64,000 bases of DNA from assembly GCF_001642575.1 (NCBI RefSeq), contig NZ_LXNG01000019.1, forward strand, positions 44,667-108,666. Reading direction: 5' to 3'. This document shows positions 27,002 through 35,807 of this stretch, piece by piece (positions within the stretch are counted from its first letter, which is position 1; each line of letters opens with the position of its first letter). The stretch comes from Xanthomonas floridensis. GTDB lineage: Bacteria > Pseudomonadota > Gammaproteobacteria > Xanthomonadales > Xanthomonadaceae. A program made the translations under genes and the position numbers. The notes below the pieces were generated by a model. The model made no database searches. It was not told where the DNA came from and saw only the letters and a program-made list of their open reading frames with translations.

Positions 27002-27231
27002 AACAGTGCAGGCACGGCGCCTCCGCATCGTGGGTGTCAGGGTGACCCTTGGACGACGGCATAGCCGTTGCGCGCTGCGGCTCGCATCACCCCAACGCAG
27101 CGCCTGCAGGCAGTCCGTTGTCACGATGCAACTGCTCGTCGCCTGTCCCGATCGATCAATCGCGCATGCAGCAGCTCCTCGCAGGCAGCAGACCCTACCG
27201 TCTGCAGGATGTTGCGATAACCGATGACCTG

Positions 27232-28560
27232 CTACATCGCCATCGCGCGGTTGGTTTCGCGCGCAGGCTCTTGTTCGATACCGGTCGGCAGATCCTGCCG
27301 AAGTTTCTGCGTGGATTGCTCAAGCGTCTGTTGCACCGCCTGGTCGCGATCGACGTAGGCGCGGCGGTGTGCAGGGTCGTCCAGCCTGCCTTCCACCGCA
27401 AACAGACCGTTGCCGGCCTTGTTGGGCGTGACGTGGTCGATGCGGGTCAGCCCGCTGATGCTGGCGTCGTGGGTGAGGGTGCCGGCGGCCTGCTCCAGCT
27501 CCTTGCGGTCCTTGAACCCGCCCGCAGGGCCGAGCTTTTCCAGCGCGCCCACTGCCTGTTGGTACATTGCATGCTGCGGATGCGCCTGATCGGACAACAG
27601 CGGTTGGCGCGATGACGTGTCACGTTGCTCCGCGGCGGCGGCATGCTCGGGCTGGCGCGGCTGGGCGCCGGCCAGCGCCTTGAAGGTGTCCCGGCCGGCG
27701 ATGCCGTCATCGCTCAGTTGGTGATCGCGCTGGAATGCCTGCACAGCCTGCAGGGTGCGATCGCCAAACTTGCCGTCGGTGCCCAATGGCTGGCCCTGGG
27801 CATCGGTGTATCCCAGCGCATTGAGGCGTTCCTGCAGCGCTGTGACGTCTGGCCCATGTTCGTTCTTGCGCAGCACGCCATCGGCCAGCAGCGCGGCGCT
27901 CACCCCTGCGGCCCCGCCCGGCGCAGCGACTGTGCGGCCATTGCCTGAAATGTCCGTCACCTGGGCCGTACCGGTCAGGTTGGGCTGGGCGTGTTGCGGG
28001 CGCTGATCGGTGGTGATCGTGCCGCTGCTGATGTCGCGCACATAGCGTTCGGCCTGTGGAAGGTAGCTGGTGTTGATGTCCACATGCACGTGCTTGCCGA
28101 ACGCACTGGGATTGCCGTTGTTGAAGCCGCCCTGGATGCCCACCGATTGCCCGTATTCGATGCGTGCGCCGGTTTCCAGCTGGGTATTGCGCAGGTCCAG
28201 ATGCCGGTACTGCGCGATCATTTCGCGGCTCGGGTCGGAGGCAGGCCTGTCGTAGATCTGTACGATCCCGTCGCTGGCATCCACGCGGCCGATATAGCCG
28301 CTGGCAATGGCCGGCACCGGCACCGCACTGGTCCCACCGGCCTGCAGCACGAAATCCTTCGACACGTAATGGTCGCCATCGCGCGAGACAGTTGCCGCGC
28401 CGTTGTAGTTGCCGAGCAATTCTTCGCGTTCGCCGTTGACGCTGCCGTACACGCGCCCGCGCTCGTTTCCGCGCGTGGGGTGATGGCGCTCGATGTCTTC
28501 GTAGTCGTGGATGTGCTGGACGCCGCGTCCGACCGATTCGACGATGGTGTACCGGGGCAT
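27232..28560 (-). CDS. Putative type IV secretion antibacterial effector: M23-like peptidase, PG-binding domain and XVIPCD tail
   Basis: 442 residues from ATG 28560, no signal peptide. Residues about 55-170 resemble an M23 (LytM) metallopeptidase: DHYVSKDFVLQAGGTS, AQYRHLDLRNTQLETGA and the HxH of GKHVHVDIN. Residues about 230-300 are a PG_binding_1 domain (GPDVTALQERLNALGY, GKFGDRTLQAVQAFQRDHQ). Residues about 320-442 match the Xanthomonas VirD4-interacting tail: HPQHAMYQQAVGALEKL, ISGLTRIDHVTPNKAGNGLF, VEGRLDDPAHRRAYVD and a Gln-rich end. Such effectors are delivered by the chromosomal type IV system into rival bacteria and cut their peptidoglycan. The lipoprotein gene 75 bp upstream is the expected immunity partner. 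Confidence 0.88.
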   Translation of the reverse strand: MPRYTIVESVGRGVQHIHDYEDIERHHPTRGNERGRVYGSVNGEREELLGNYNGAATVSRDGDHYVSKDFVLQAGGTSAVPVPAIASGYIGRVDASDGIVQIYDRPASDPSREMIAQYRHLDLRNTQLETGARIEYGQSVGIQGGFNNGNPSAFGKHVHVDINTSYLPQAERYVRDISSGTITTDQRPQHAQPNLTGTAQVTDISGNGRTVAAPGGAAGVSAALLADGVLRKNEHGPDVTALQERLNALGYTDAQGQPLGTDGKFGDRTLQAVQAFQRDHQLSDDGIAGRDTFKALAGAQPRQPEHAAAAEQRDTSSRQPLLSDQAHPQHAMYQQAVGALEKLGPAGGFKDRKELEQAAGTLTHDASISGLTRIDHVTPNKAGNGLFAVEGRLDDPAHRRAYVDRDQAVQQTLEQSTQKLRQDLPTGIEQEPARETNRAMAM

Positions 28561-28635
28561 GTGCAATTTCCTTATTGATAGCAAGACAACCAGGGGTGAC
28601 GGAGTCTGCCTGCCTACGGGCAGGCCAGTCGCCGA

Positions 28636-29196
28636 TCAGCGCAGATGCTGGGTCAACTGCCAGCATTGCTGGGTGTAGTCGAACACATAGGCCTCCGGCG
28701 TCCCGACGGTCCTGACGACTTCTTCGTCGGGGGAGAACTCGGCCCTGATGAACTCTGCGCGCATGCGCTCGCCGTCGGGCTTGAGCTCGAGCTTCACCCG
28801 CGCCAGTTGCTCGGGCTGCTTGTCGGGCTCGTCGTAGGACCAGCGCGAATCGATCAGGACCAGCCGGAACGGCTCGCCGGGGCGGTCCACCGGCTTGGAC
28901 GGGTCGCGCAGGTCGCGTTCTTCGACGTAAGGGGCACTGTAGGCCGCACGTAATGCCGGATCGGCGACGATCGCTTCCAGAAACGTAGAGAAGCCGTCTT
29001 CGGTTTTCTCGCAGGCTCCCTGGGGCAGCGCGGGGCGCTGTGCTGCCGGGGTGGCCGGAGGTGCTGGTTCCGGGGCGGCGGTTGTCGTGGCCGTGGAGGT
29101 CGGCGCAGCGGGATCGGCGGCGGCAGTGGGCTCGGGTACCTGACAACCCTGCAGTAGCAGGGCAAGCAGGGCGGCGGTGAGCAGGCGTTGCTTCAT
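28636..29196 (-). CDS. Lipoprotein, probable immunity protein of the adjacent effector
   Basis: 186 residues from ATG 29196. The signal MKQRLLTAALLALLLQGC ends in a lipobox with Cys18 lipidated. A Pro/Ala/Thr-rich linker of about 45 residues follows, then a compact domain with CEKTEDGFSTFLEAIV, DSRWSYDEPDKQPEQLARVK, VVRTVGTPEAYVFDYTQQCW. Two Cys (in ACEK and QQCW) could form a disulfide. Known immunity proteins of Xanthomonas type IV effectors are periplasmic lipoproteins encoded next to their effector, as here. Binding to the M23-like domain is inference from position. Expression before the effector in the same operon is consistent with self-protection. Confidence 0.8.
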   Translation of the reverse strand: MKQRLLTAALLALLLQGCQVPEPTAAADPAAPTSTATTTAAPEPAPPATPAAQRPALPQGACEKTEDGFSTFLEAIVADPALRAAYSAPYVEERDLRDPSKPVDRPGEPFRLVLIDSRWSYDEPDKQPEQLARVKLELKPDGERMRAEFIRAEFSPDEEVVRTVGTPEAYVFDYTQQCWQLTQHLR

Positions 29197-29644
29197 GGTG
29201 TGGTTCCTTCCGTCTGAGCGTTAAAGCGCACAGTGACCAGCACCACGTGACGCGAAGGCGTCGGACGGAGGCGGATGGCGCACAGGGGCGCAGTGTACGA
29301 GTGGCATGTGAGGGCGGCGACTATCGGCTGCGTCCGTGCGGCCGGTGCCTCTTGCGAGTGCCGCTACGTCTGCGCTCCATGCGGCTGTGGGGAGCGGCTC
29401 ACGCGCAGGCTGCGTGGCGGTCCGGTGCTCGGATCATGGTTGATCGCGGATACGGCCGAATCTGAGTTGCCCCCTGCCGCCTGACCTCGAGCGGTGCACG
29501 TCCCTTGCAGAACACCTGGGTGGTTACGACCGTGGCGACCGACACACGTGACAGCCACATCAACGGCCGTATGCATGCGTGCCTGCATGACCGCGAGGGC
29601 GTATCGTGCAAGACATGGCAGCCTGACGCGGCCATTGGAGGCAG
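29197..29644. other. Divergent intergenic region
   Basis: 448 bp between the immunity lipoprotein start (minus) and the DUF779 start (plus). No gene, repeat or hairpin stands out. It should carry the promoter of the effector operon and that of the DUF779 gene. Confidence 0.5.
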
Positions 29645-30043
29645 ATGATGCACGGCACGATCACCCAGACGGACTTGCCATTGCAGGTCATAGCCATGCT
29701 GCCAGCATTACAGTTGATCGACACCTTGCGCGCACGCCATGGTGATCTGCTGTTCCATCAATCCGGTGGTTGCTGCGATGGCTCGTCGCCCATGTGCTTT
29801 GCGGTCGGCGACTTCATCGTCGGCGACCGCGACGTGGTGCTGGGCGAGATTGGCGGCGCGCCCTTCTATATCAGCGCGCCGCAATTCGAATACTGGAAGC
29901 ACACCCAGCTGATCATCGATGTGGTGCCGGGCCGTGGTGGCATGTTTTCGCTGGAAAATGGCGAAGGCGTGCGTTTTCTGGTGCGCTCGCGGCTGTTTGA
30001 CGACGATGAATTCGCACGGCTGCAGCAGGCCGGCAGGGCTTAA
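29645..30043 (+). CDS. DUF779 protein
   Basis: 132 residues from ATG 29645 (a second ATG is at 29648). Family features are clear: LRARHGDLLFHQSGGCCDGS, SPMCFAVGDFIVGDRDVVLG and the C-terminal RFLVRSRLFDDDEFARLQQ. DUF779 proteins carry a conserved Cys-Cys/Cys set and are very often encoded immediately after an ExaC-type acetaldehyde dehydrogenase, suggesting a helper or redox role. Here the ALDH gene is at 25435-26964, on the same strand but separated by the minus-strand effector module. Confidence 0.9.
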   Translation: MMHGTITQTDLPLQVIAMLPALQLIDTLRARHGDLLFHQSGGCCDGSSPMCFAVGDFIVGDRDVVLGEIGGAPFYISAPQFEYWKHTQLIIDVVPGRGGMFSLENGEGVRFLVRSRLFDDDEFARLQQAGRA

Positions 30044-30149
30044 GCCAGCTGCGCTGCAATCAGCAGCACTGGCGATATGGCGAGCTGACGCCCGCTCGCT
30101 CGCCTTTCAACAACACGCTTTCAACAAGACACCTCTCAGCGACACGCAT

Positions 30150-30329
30150 TCAGTCATCCGGCGCCGTGGATGGCGCGCTGCCCGGGGTTTTTGCGGGGGT
30201 CTGGTCATCGGCCGGTATCAAACGGCCCGGCGCATCGCCAGCACCCCGGTCTTCGTACTGTTCGGCATCGCGTTTGCCACGCTGCTCGCCCGGTTGGGCG
30301 GGTTGCTCGCGTAGGGGGTCACGGGTCAT
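30150..30329 (-). CDS. Small hydrophilic hypothetical protein
   Basis: 59 residues from ATG 30329 with AGGAG 8 nt upstream, which is a good initiation site. The product is fully hydrophilic and rich in Pro, Gln, Asp and Arg: MTRDPLREQPAQPGEQRGKR, then DAEQYEDRGAGDAPGR and a PSTAPDD end. It is likely disordered. It diverges from the NHEJ operon. No family is recognised; the clean start site is the main support. Confidence 0.55.
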   Translation of the reverse strand: MTRDPLREQPAQPGEQRGKRDAEQYEDRGAGDAPGRLIPADDQTPAKTPGSAPSTAPDD

Positions 30330-30479
30330 GGCTGGTCTCCTGCACTCGATGGATGCCCGAGTTCACCGCGCGTACGGTGAAGGCCATGCAAATCGCAAAA
30401 TGTATGCGTATTTCTCACGTATGGATCACGGCGGCGGCGGTACTGATGACGGCCCCATGCCGCACCGTGGAGCAGACCC

Positions 30480-30878
30480 ATGCGCACCCTGGACCGCCGT
30501 CCCGATCGTCGCCTGTTCAGCGTCCACCTTGACCCCGCATCGCCCAAGCGCGCACACCACAAGGTGCTTGTTGCCGATCCGGTAGGTGTGGCCCAGGACT
30601 TCCACTATTACAGCCTGGCCGATTACCAGCGCCGCCGTCGCCGCGGCGGGCCAACCTGGCGCGATCTGTCGCCGGTCTACGCGTTTGCGCGCGTCACACA
30701 TGCGGCCGACTGGCCGCGCGGCCCGGATGCACAGTGCGAGCAGGCACTGGCCGCGCAATGGGAAAGCATGCGTGGCAGCTCGCGTCTGGATTGGCCGCAT
30801 GCGCGCAACATCGTCGAGGATGCCTGGCTGGCGCTGGACCACATTCCCGACGCGGCCGTACACGGAGTAGCGCACTGA
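30480..30878 (+). CDS. Hypothetical protein, first gene of the Ku/LigD operon
   Basis: 132 residues from ATG 30480. Its stop overlaps the Ku start by one base (TGATG), so translation is probably coupled. The product is soluble, basic and aromatic: RTLDRRPDRRLFSVHLDPAS, VGVAQDFHYYSLADYQRRRR and SRLDWPHARNIVEDAWLALD. No family is recognised. Position suggests a NHEJ-related or stationary-phase role, but nothing in the sequence shows an activity. Confidence 0.75.
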   Translation: MRTLDRRPDRRLFSVHLDPASPKRAHHKVLVADPVGVAQDFHYYSLADYQRRRRRGGPTWRDLSPVYAFARVTHAADWPRGPDAQCEQALAAQWESMRGSSRLDWPHARNIVEDAWLALDHIPDAAVHGVAH

Positions 30879-31846
30879 TGGCACGCCCGATCTGGACCGG
30901 CACGCTGTCCTTTGGCTTGCTCAATGTACCGGTGTCGTTGATGTCCGGTGAGCGCAAGGTGGATCTGCACTTTCGCATGCTCGATTCGCGCGACAAGAAG
31001 CCGATCCGGTTCGAGCGTGTCAACGCCGACACCGGCGACGAGGTGCCGTGGAAGGAGATCGTCAAGGCGTTCGAGTACGACAAGGGCAGCTATGTCATCG
31101 TCGAGGAACAGGACATCCGTTCCGCCGCGCCGGAGAGCCACGAGACCGTGGAAGTGGAGACCTTCGTCGACGCGGCTGACATCGACCCGCGCTATTTCGA
31201 GAAGCCCTACATCCTGGTACCCGGCAAGAAAGCCGAGAAAGGCTATGTGCTGCTGCGCGAAACCCTGCGCGATACCGGCAAGGTGGGCATTGCCAAGGTG
31301 GTGATCCGCACCCGTGAATACCTGGCCGCAGTAATGCCGCAGGGCGACGCGCTGATCCTGCTGCTGCTGCGCTACCAGCAGGAAGTGGTGGACCCGCAGG
31401 ACTACAAGCTGCCGGCCGGCGCGGTGGGCGAGTACCGCATCACCCCCAAGGAACAGCAGATGGCCAGGCAGTTGATCGAGTCGATGTCCGGCACCTGGCA
31501 TCCGGAGGATTACCACGACGAATTTCGCGGCAAACTCGAGAAGATCCTGCGCAAGCGCATCCAGGCCAAGGGCGGCACCACCAAGGTGGAGGCCGAGCCG
31601 CCGCAGCACGAAGACGCCAGCACCAACGTGGTGGACTTCATGTCGCTGCTGCAGAAGAGCCTGCAGGCAAAGACGCGCACCCCGGCCAAGAAGAGCAGTG
31701 GCGCAGGCTCGAACGCCGCGCCGGCAAAGAAAGCCGCAACCAAGAAGGTCGCCAAGAAAGCCGGCAAGAAGACCACCAAGAAGACCGCAGCCAAGACCGC
31801 CAGGACCACAGCCAGCAAGGCGCCGCCGCGCCGCAAGGCCGGATAG
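30878..31846 (+). CDS. ku: Ku, DNA end-binding protein of bacterial NHEJ
   Basis: 322 residues from ATG 30878. It starts ARPIWTGTLSFGLLNVPVSL, and continues with FRMLDSRDKKPIRFERVN and YILVPGKKAEKGYVLLRETL, all typical of the bacterial Ku core. It forms a homodimeric ring on double-strand break ends and recruits LigD, whose gene follows after 9 bp. After the core (about residue 255) comes a Lys/Ala/Thr-rich, histone-H1-like tail of roughly 60 residues (KKAATKKVAKKAGKKTTKKT). Such tails in other bacteria add DNA binding and threading. The whole operon is the repair pathway itself. Confidence 0.95.
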   Translation: MARPIWTGTLSFGLLNVPVSLMSGERKVDLHFRMLDSRDKKPIRFERVNADTGDEVPWKEIVKAFEYDKGSYVIVEEQDIRSAAPESHETVEVETFVDAADIDPRYFEKPYILVPGKKAEKGYVLLRETLRDTGKVGIAKVVIRTREYLAAVMPQGDALILLLLRYQQEVVDPQDYKLPAGAVGEYRITPKEQQMARQLIESMSGTWHPEDYHDEFRGKLEKILRKRIQAKGGTTKVEAEPPQHEDASTNVVDFMSLLQKSLQAKTRTPAKKSSGAGSNAAPAKKAATKKVAKKAGKKTTKKTAAKTARTTASKAPPRRKAG

Positions 31847-31855
31847 GCCCCGCCC

Positions 31856-34627
31856 ATGTCATTGCACGACTACAACGCCAAGCGCCGCTTCGACCAGACG
31901 CCGGAGCCGGCCGGCAACATGCCTGCGCGCGCCAGCAAGCAACCGATCTTTGTCGTGCAATTGCATCACGCCAGCTCGCGCCATTACGACTTCCGTCTTG
32001 AAGCCGATGGCGTGCTCAAGAGTTGGGCCGTGCCGAAGGGGCCTTCGTTGCGTGTGGGCGAAAAGCGCCTGGCGGTGCAGGTGGAAGATCACCCGCTGTC
32101 GTATGCCAGCTTCGAAGGCGACATCCCGCAAGGCCATTATGGCGCCGGGCATGTGGATGTGTTCGACCACGGCCATTGGCAGTGCGAAGGCGATGCGCTG
32201 GCGGCGCTGGAAGCGGGCAAGCTGGAATTCGAGCTGCAGGGCACGCTGCTGCGCGGCGGTTTCGCCTTGGTGCGCACGCAGATGCGCGGCGGCAAACCGC
32301 AATGGCTGCTGTTCAAGCGCAGCGATGCCTACGCGGCCGACCTGGATGCCGATGCGCTGGTGGCGCAGCAGGCGGCAGGCGCATCGGCTGCTGCGGTTCC
32401 AGCGACACGTGCCAAGACAGCGCCGGTCTCTGCGACGCGTGCCAAGGCCAGCCGTGCGCGGCGCGCGCCTGCAGAAACAATCGCCGACACAGCGACAGCG
32501 ACAGGCAAACGCGCACGCCCGGCGCGTGCGGACGCCAGGCAATGGCGTACCCGCGCCCTGGCGCTGGACGGTGCGCGCGAGGCGCCATGCCCAACCGAGC
32601 TACGCGCGCAACTGACCTTGCTGCGCGAACAGGCCCCGGATGGCGAGCGCTGGTTGCACGAGATCAAGTGGGACGGCTATCGCCTGCTGGCCGACATGGT
32701 CGATGGCCAGGTGCAGCTGCGCTCGCGCAACGACCAGGCCTGGACGCAGCGCTTCCCGGACGTGGTGCGCGCGGTGCAGGCCCTGCCGGTGCGCGACGCG
32801 CGCCTGGATGGCGAGCTGGTGGTGCTGGACGCGCAAGGGCGCAGCGATTTCTCGGCACTGCAACGCGCGCTCGATGGCAGCGTCACGCAGCCGCTGCGCT
32901 ACATCGTGTTCGATCTGCTCGGCGTGGCCGGAGTGGATCTGCGCGACACCCCGCTGCTGCAACGCAAGCAGTTGCTGCACGACGTGCTGGGCGATGTGCC
33001 GGGAACGCTGGCGTTTAGCGACCATGTGATCGGCCATGGCCCGGAGGTCTTCGCGGCCAGTGCCGGCACCGGCTGGGAAGGCATCGTCAGCAAGCTCGCC
33101 GATGCGCGTTACCGCGAAGGGCGCAGCGCCGATTGGGTCAAGACCAAGCACGCAGACAGCGACGAGTTCGTGGTGGTGGGCTACACCGATCCCAAGGGTG
33201 GGCGCAGCGGCTTCGGCGCCTTGCTGATGGCGCAACGCGAGGGCAAGACGCTGCGCTATGTCGGGCGTGTGGGCACCGGCTTCGACGATGCCTTGCTCGG
33301 CACAATCACAAAGCGGCTGCAGGCGCTGCACAGCGACACCGCCACGCTGGAATTGCCGACGCATATCCCCGGGCGACCACGCGATGTGCATTGGGTACGG
33401 CCGGTCTTGATCGCCGAGGTCGCGTTTCGCGGTTGGGCCAAGGAAGGTCTGCTGCGGCAGGCCGCATTCAAGCGTCTGCGCGAGGACAAACCCATGAGCG
33501 AACTGGGTGGCGACCGCGCCGCGCCGGGCAAGGCACGTGCTGCAGGGAAGCGCAGTGCTGCGACCACGGCCGCTGCGCCTGCGCGCAAGACAGCGACGAA
33601 GAAAACCTCAAGGAAGACGGTCGACGCATCCACCAGCACCGCCAGCAAGCGCGTGCGGTCGACCGCATCGAAGACGAGCGCCACAGCCAAGGATTCGGCA
33701 TCCAAATCCACCACATCGAAGTCCACTGCATCCAGATCCACCACGTCCACATCCACAGCCACGTCGACGGACGGCATCACCATCACCCATCCCGAACGTG
33801 TGGTGTTTCCCGCCCTGGGCATCAGCAAGGGCGATGTGGCCGACTATTACCGCGCAGTGGCGCCGCTGGTGCTGGCGGAGATCGCATACCGCCCCTTGTC
33901 GCTGCTGCGCTGCCCCGATGGCGTCGGCGGCGACTGCTTCTTCCAGAAGCACCAGGGCAAGCAGCTGGGTGCGCACATCGCGGCGATTGCACTCAAGCAG
34001 AAGAGCGGCACCGAGGACTACATTTACGTCGAAGATGCAGCCGGCCTGCTCGAGCTGGTACAGATGAACACGCTGGAGCTGCATCCGTGGGGATCGCGCA
34101 CCGACGATCCGGAGCATCCGGACCGCCTGGTGTTCGACCTGGATCCCGGCGACGGGGTGTCCTGGGCAGAGGTGGTAGCGGCCGCGCGCGATATCCGCGC
34201 CAAGCTGCGCAGCGCAGGCCTGGAGAGCGCGGTGCGCCTGTCCGGCGGCAAGGGCCTGCATGTGGTGGTGCCGATCGTGCCCGAAGCGGGCTGGGAACAG
34301 GCGCGCGATTTCTGCGAGGCCTTCGCCCAGGCGCTGGCCGCACACGCGCCGGAGCGCTACGTGGCCACCATGAGCAAGGCCAAGCGCCACGGCGTGATCT
34401 TCATCGACTGGCTGCGCAACGGCCGCGGCAATACCAGCGTGTGTTCATGGTCGCTGCGCGCGCGCGAAAAGGCAACCGTCGCGGTGCCCTTGCGCTGGGA
34501 AGAACTCAGCAGGATCAGCGGGCCGGATGCGTTCCCGATCGACAAGGCCGTGCAGCGAGCCAGGCGCCAGCGCGTTGACCCATGGGCGGAGGTGTTGGCG
34601 GTGAAGCAACGTTTGCCCAGGGCATGA
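31856..34627 (+). CDS. ligD: LigD, multidomain ATP-dependent DNA ligase of NHEJ
   Basis: 923 residues from ATG 31856. The order is phosphoesterase, ligase, polymerase, as in Pseudomonas LigD. The phosphoesterase motif HHASSRHYDFRLE is at residues 37-49. The ligase nucleotidyl-lysine is K271 in EIKWDGYRLLADM; VYD-type and VKTKHADSDEFVVVGYTD segments follow. The POL domain starts near residue 640 (THPERVVFPALGISKGDVAD) with the metal-site FDLDPGDGVSW near 760. Ala/Thr-rich linkers (about 180-235 and 555-640) join the domains, the second with repeated SKSTTSKSTASRS. It seals and fills double-strand breaks with Ku. Confidence 0.95.
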   Translation: MSLHDYNAKRRFDQTPEPAGNMPARASKQPIFVVQLHHASSRHYDFRLEADGVLKSWAVPKGPSLRVGEKRLAVQVEDHPLSYASFEGDIPQGHYGAGHVDVFDHGHWQCEGDALAALEAGKLEFELQGTLLRGGFALVRTQMRGGKPQWLLFKRSDAYAADLDADALVAQQAAGASAAAVPATRAKTAPVSATRAKASRARRAPAETIADTATATGKRARPARADARQWRTRALALDGAREAPCPTELRAQLTLLREQAPDGERWLHEIKWDGYRLLADMVDGQVQLRSRNDQAWTQRFPDVVRAVQALPVRDARLDGELVVLDAQGRSDFSALQRALDGSVTQPLRYIVFDLLGVAGVDLRDTPLLQRKQLLHDVLGDVPGTLAFSDHVIGHGPEVFAASAGTGWEGIVSKLADARYREGRSADWVKTKHADSDEFVVVGYTDPKGGRSGFGALLMAQREGKTLRYVGRVGTGFDDALLGTITKRLQALHSDTATLELPTHIPGRPRDVHWVRPVLIAEVAFRGWAKEGLLRQAAFKRLREDKPMSELGGDRAAPGKARAAGKRSAATTAAAPARKTATKKTSRKTVDASTSTASKRVRSTASKTSATAKDSASKSTTSKSTASRSTTSTSTATSTDGITITHPERVVFPALGISKGDVADYYRAVAPLVLAEIAYRPLSLLRCPDGVGGDCFFQKHQGKQLGAHIAAIALKQKSGTEDYIYVEDAAGLLELVQMNTLELHPWGSRTDDPEHPDRLVFDLDPGDGVSWAEVVAAARDIRAKLRSAGLESAVRLSGGKGLHVVVPIVPEAGWEQARDFCEAFAQALAAHAPERYVATMSKAKRHGVIFIDWLRNGRGNTSVCSWSLRAREKATVAVPLRWEELSRISGPDAFPIDKAVQRARRQRVDPWAEVLAVKQRLPRA

Positions 34628-34702
34628 TCCACACCGCCTGCGAGCGGCAGCGCAGACTGTGCTAGCCTGCGGACACATGGACTGCAATGAAAGGACTCTG
34701 CA

Positions 34703-35518
34703 ATGTCAGTGATGCGCGCTTGCGTCTTCATGCTCACCTGGGTGTGCGTGCTACCGGCCTTTGCAGCAGACAAGCTCGACCCGGTACTGGCCGGCATTCA
34801 AGCCAGCGATGCCGAGGCGCAGCAGGTGCGGGCATCGGTCCGCGCCGCGCCGCTGCTACGTGGGCAGTTGCTGCAACTTGTCGATGCCGGACAACTCAAG
34901 CGCATCCGTGTCGTTGCCGACACCGCGCAGCCAGTGATCAAGAACCGTCCGTTCGCCGCGGCGGTTCTGGACAAGGAGATGATCCTCACCAGCGGGCTGC
35001 TGCAGCAACTGCGTGAGGCCCCACGCCCGCATGCGCTACGCAGTGGCGACCTGGCTGCGGACAACCTGGTGTTCGTGCTTGCCCACCTGGCAGTACACGC
35101 GGCGGTCGCCGAACGGCATGCACAGTTCGAGCGGACGCTGGAGGGCAAGATGGCTGCCGGTATCGGCGATGCACGGGCCAAGGGAACCCAGTTCGACGCG
35201 ACACCGATGGCGCAGGAGGCGCTGAACCACAACATGGCGATCGAGGCCAATGCCTTCATCGCCGGGTGGAATGCGGTGGTCGATGCGGCCCAGCACCAGG
35301 CATCGCCAAGCGGCGCCCCGCTGCCGGAAGCGCAGCGCGCCGTGCTGCTGGGTCCGCTGCTTCTGAGTTTCCGCTACAACCAGGTCCTGGAGCGGGCAAT
35401 GGACGGCGCGCAGGATCAGCGCGTGGTGCTCGGCGCCGATGGAATCGTTGCCGATACGCGTAACGTCTTCGCCATTGCCCAGGCGCTGATGGCCGGCAAG
35501 ATGCTGGAGATTCAATAG
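34703..35518 (+). CDS. Secreted M48-like protein with degenerate zinc motif
   Basis: 271 residues from ATG 34703. The signal peptide ends near VLPAFAADKLDP. The arrangement FAAAVLDKEMILTSGLLQQL followed by NLVFVLAHLAVHAAVAERH parallels M48 peptidases, in which a TGLL strand precedes HExxH. Here the HExxH glutamate is missing (HLAVH). Later helices carry MAQEALNHNMAIEANAFIAG, in the position where M48 enzymes have the third, Glu-based ligand region (E-A-N-A). It could be an inactive homologue or have lost zinc hydrolysis. It follows LigD by 75 bp on the same strand and could be co-transcribed. Confidence 0.65.
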   Translation: MSVMRACVFMLTWVCVLPAFAADKLDPVLAGIQASDAEAQQVRASVRAAPLLRGQLLQLVDAGQLKRIRVVADTAQPVIKNRPFAAAVLDKEMILTSGLLQQLREAPRPHALRSGDLAADNLVFVLAHLAVHAAVAERHAQFERTLEGKMAAGIGDARAKGTQFDATPMAQEALNHNMAIEANAFIAGWNAVVDAAQHQASPSGAPLPEAQRAVLLGPLLLSFRYNQVLERAMDGAQDQRVVLGADGIVADTRNVFAIAQALMAGKMLEIQ

Positions 35519-35521
35519 CGC

Positions 35522-35540
35522 AGGCGCACCTGGTGCGCCT
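35522..35540 (+). terminator. Short hairpin between convergent genes
   Basis: A perfect 9-bp stem, AGGCGCACC and GGTGCGCCT, with a one-base loop lies just after the 34703-35518 stop codon. No T-run. It may end transcription of the NHEJ-side operon, or be incidental. Confidence 0.4.
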
Positions 35541-35807
35541 CATGTCGGAGTGCATGCCTTCCGGCTGACGCCGCTGCGTGGGCCGCTGTGCGTTGTGTCA
35601 CTGCAGACAGGACGCGCTTGGTGTGTTCAGCCAGTCCGGTCGGGCCAGCAGTGCAGCCTGCTGGCCGGGCGCGTTTGCCTGTGATCGCGACCGATGCAAG
35701 CCGGCGGCAGCGGTACCTGCACGCCGCGTGCAACCCGTACACCTCTGCCGATGCATGGCGATTGCGTCCATCGGCGCGCCGGCGCGGCCACCGGCGTTGC
35801 ACTGCGG

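Noticed and set aside
27049..27615. Plus-strand gene opposite the effector
   Set aside because: No motif, and it lies across the XVIPCD tail coding region in antisense.
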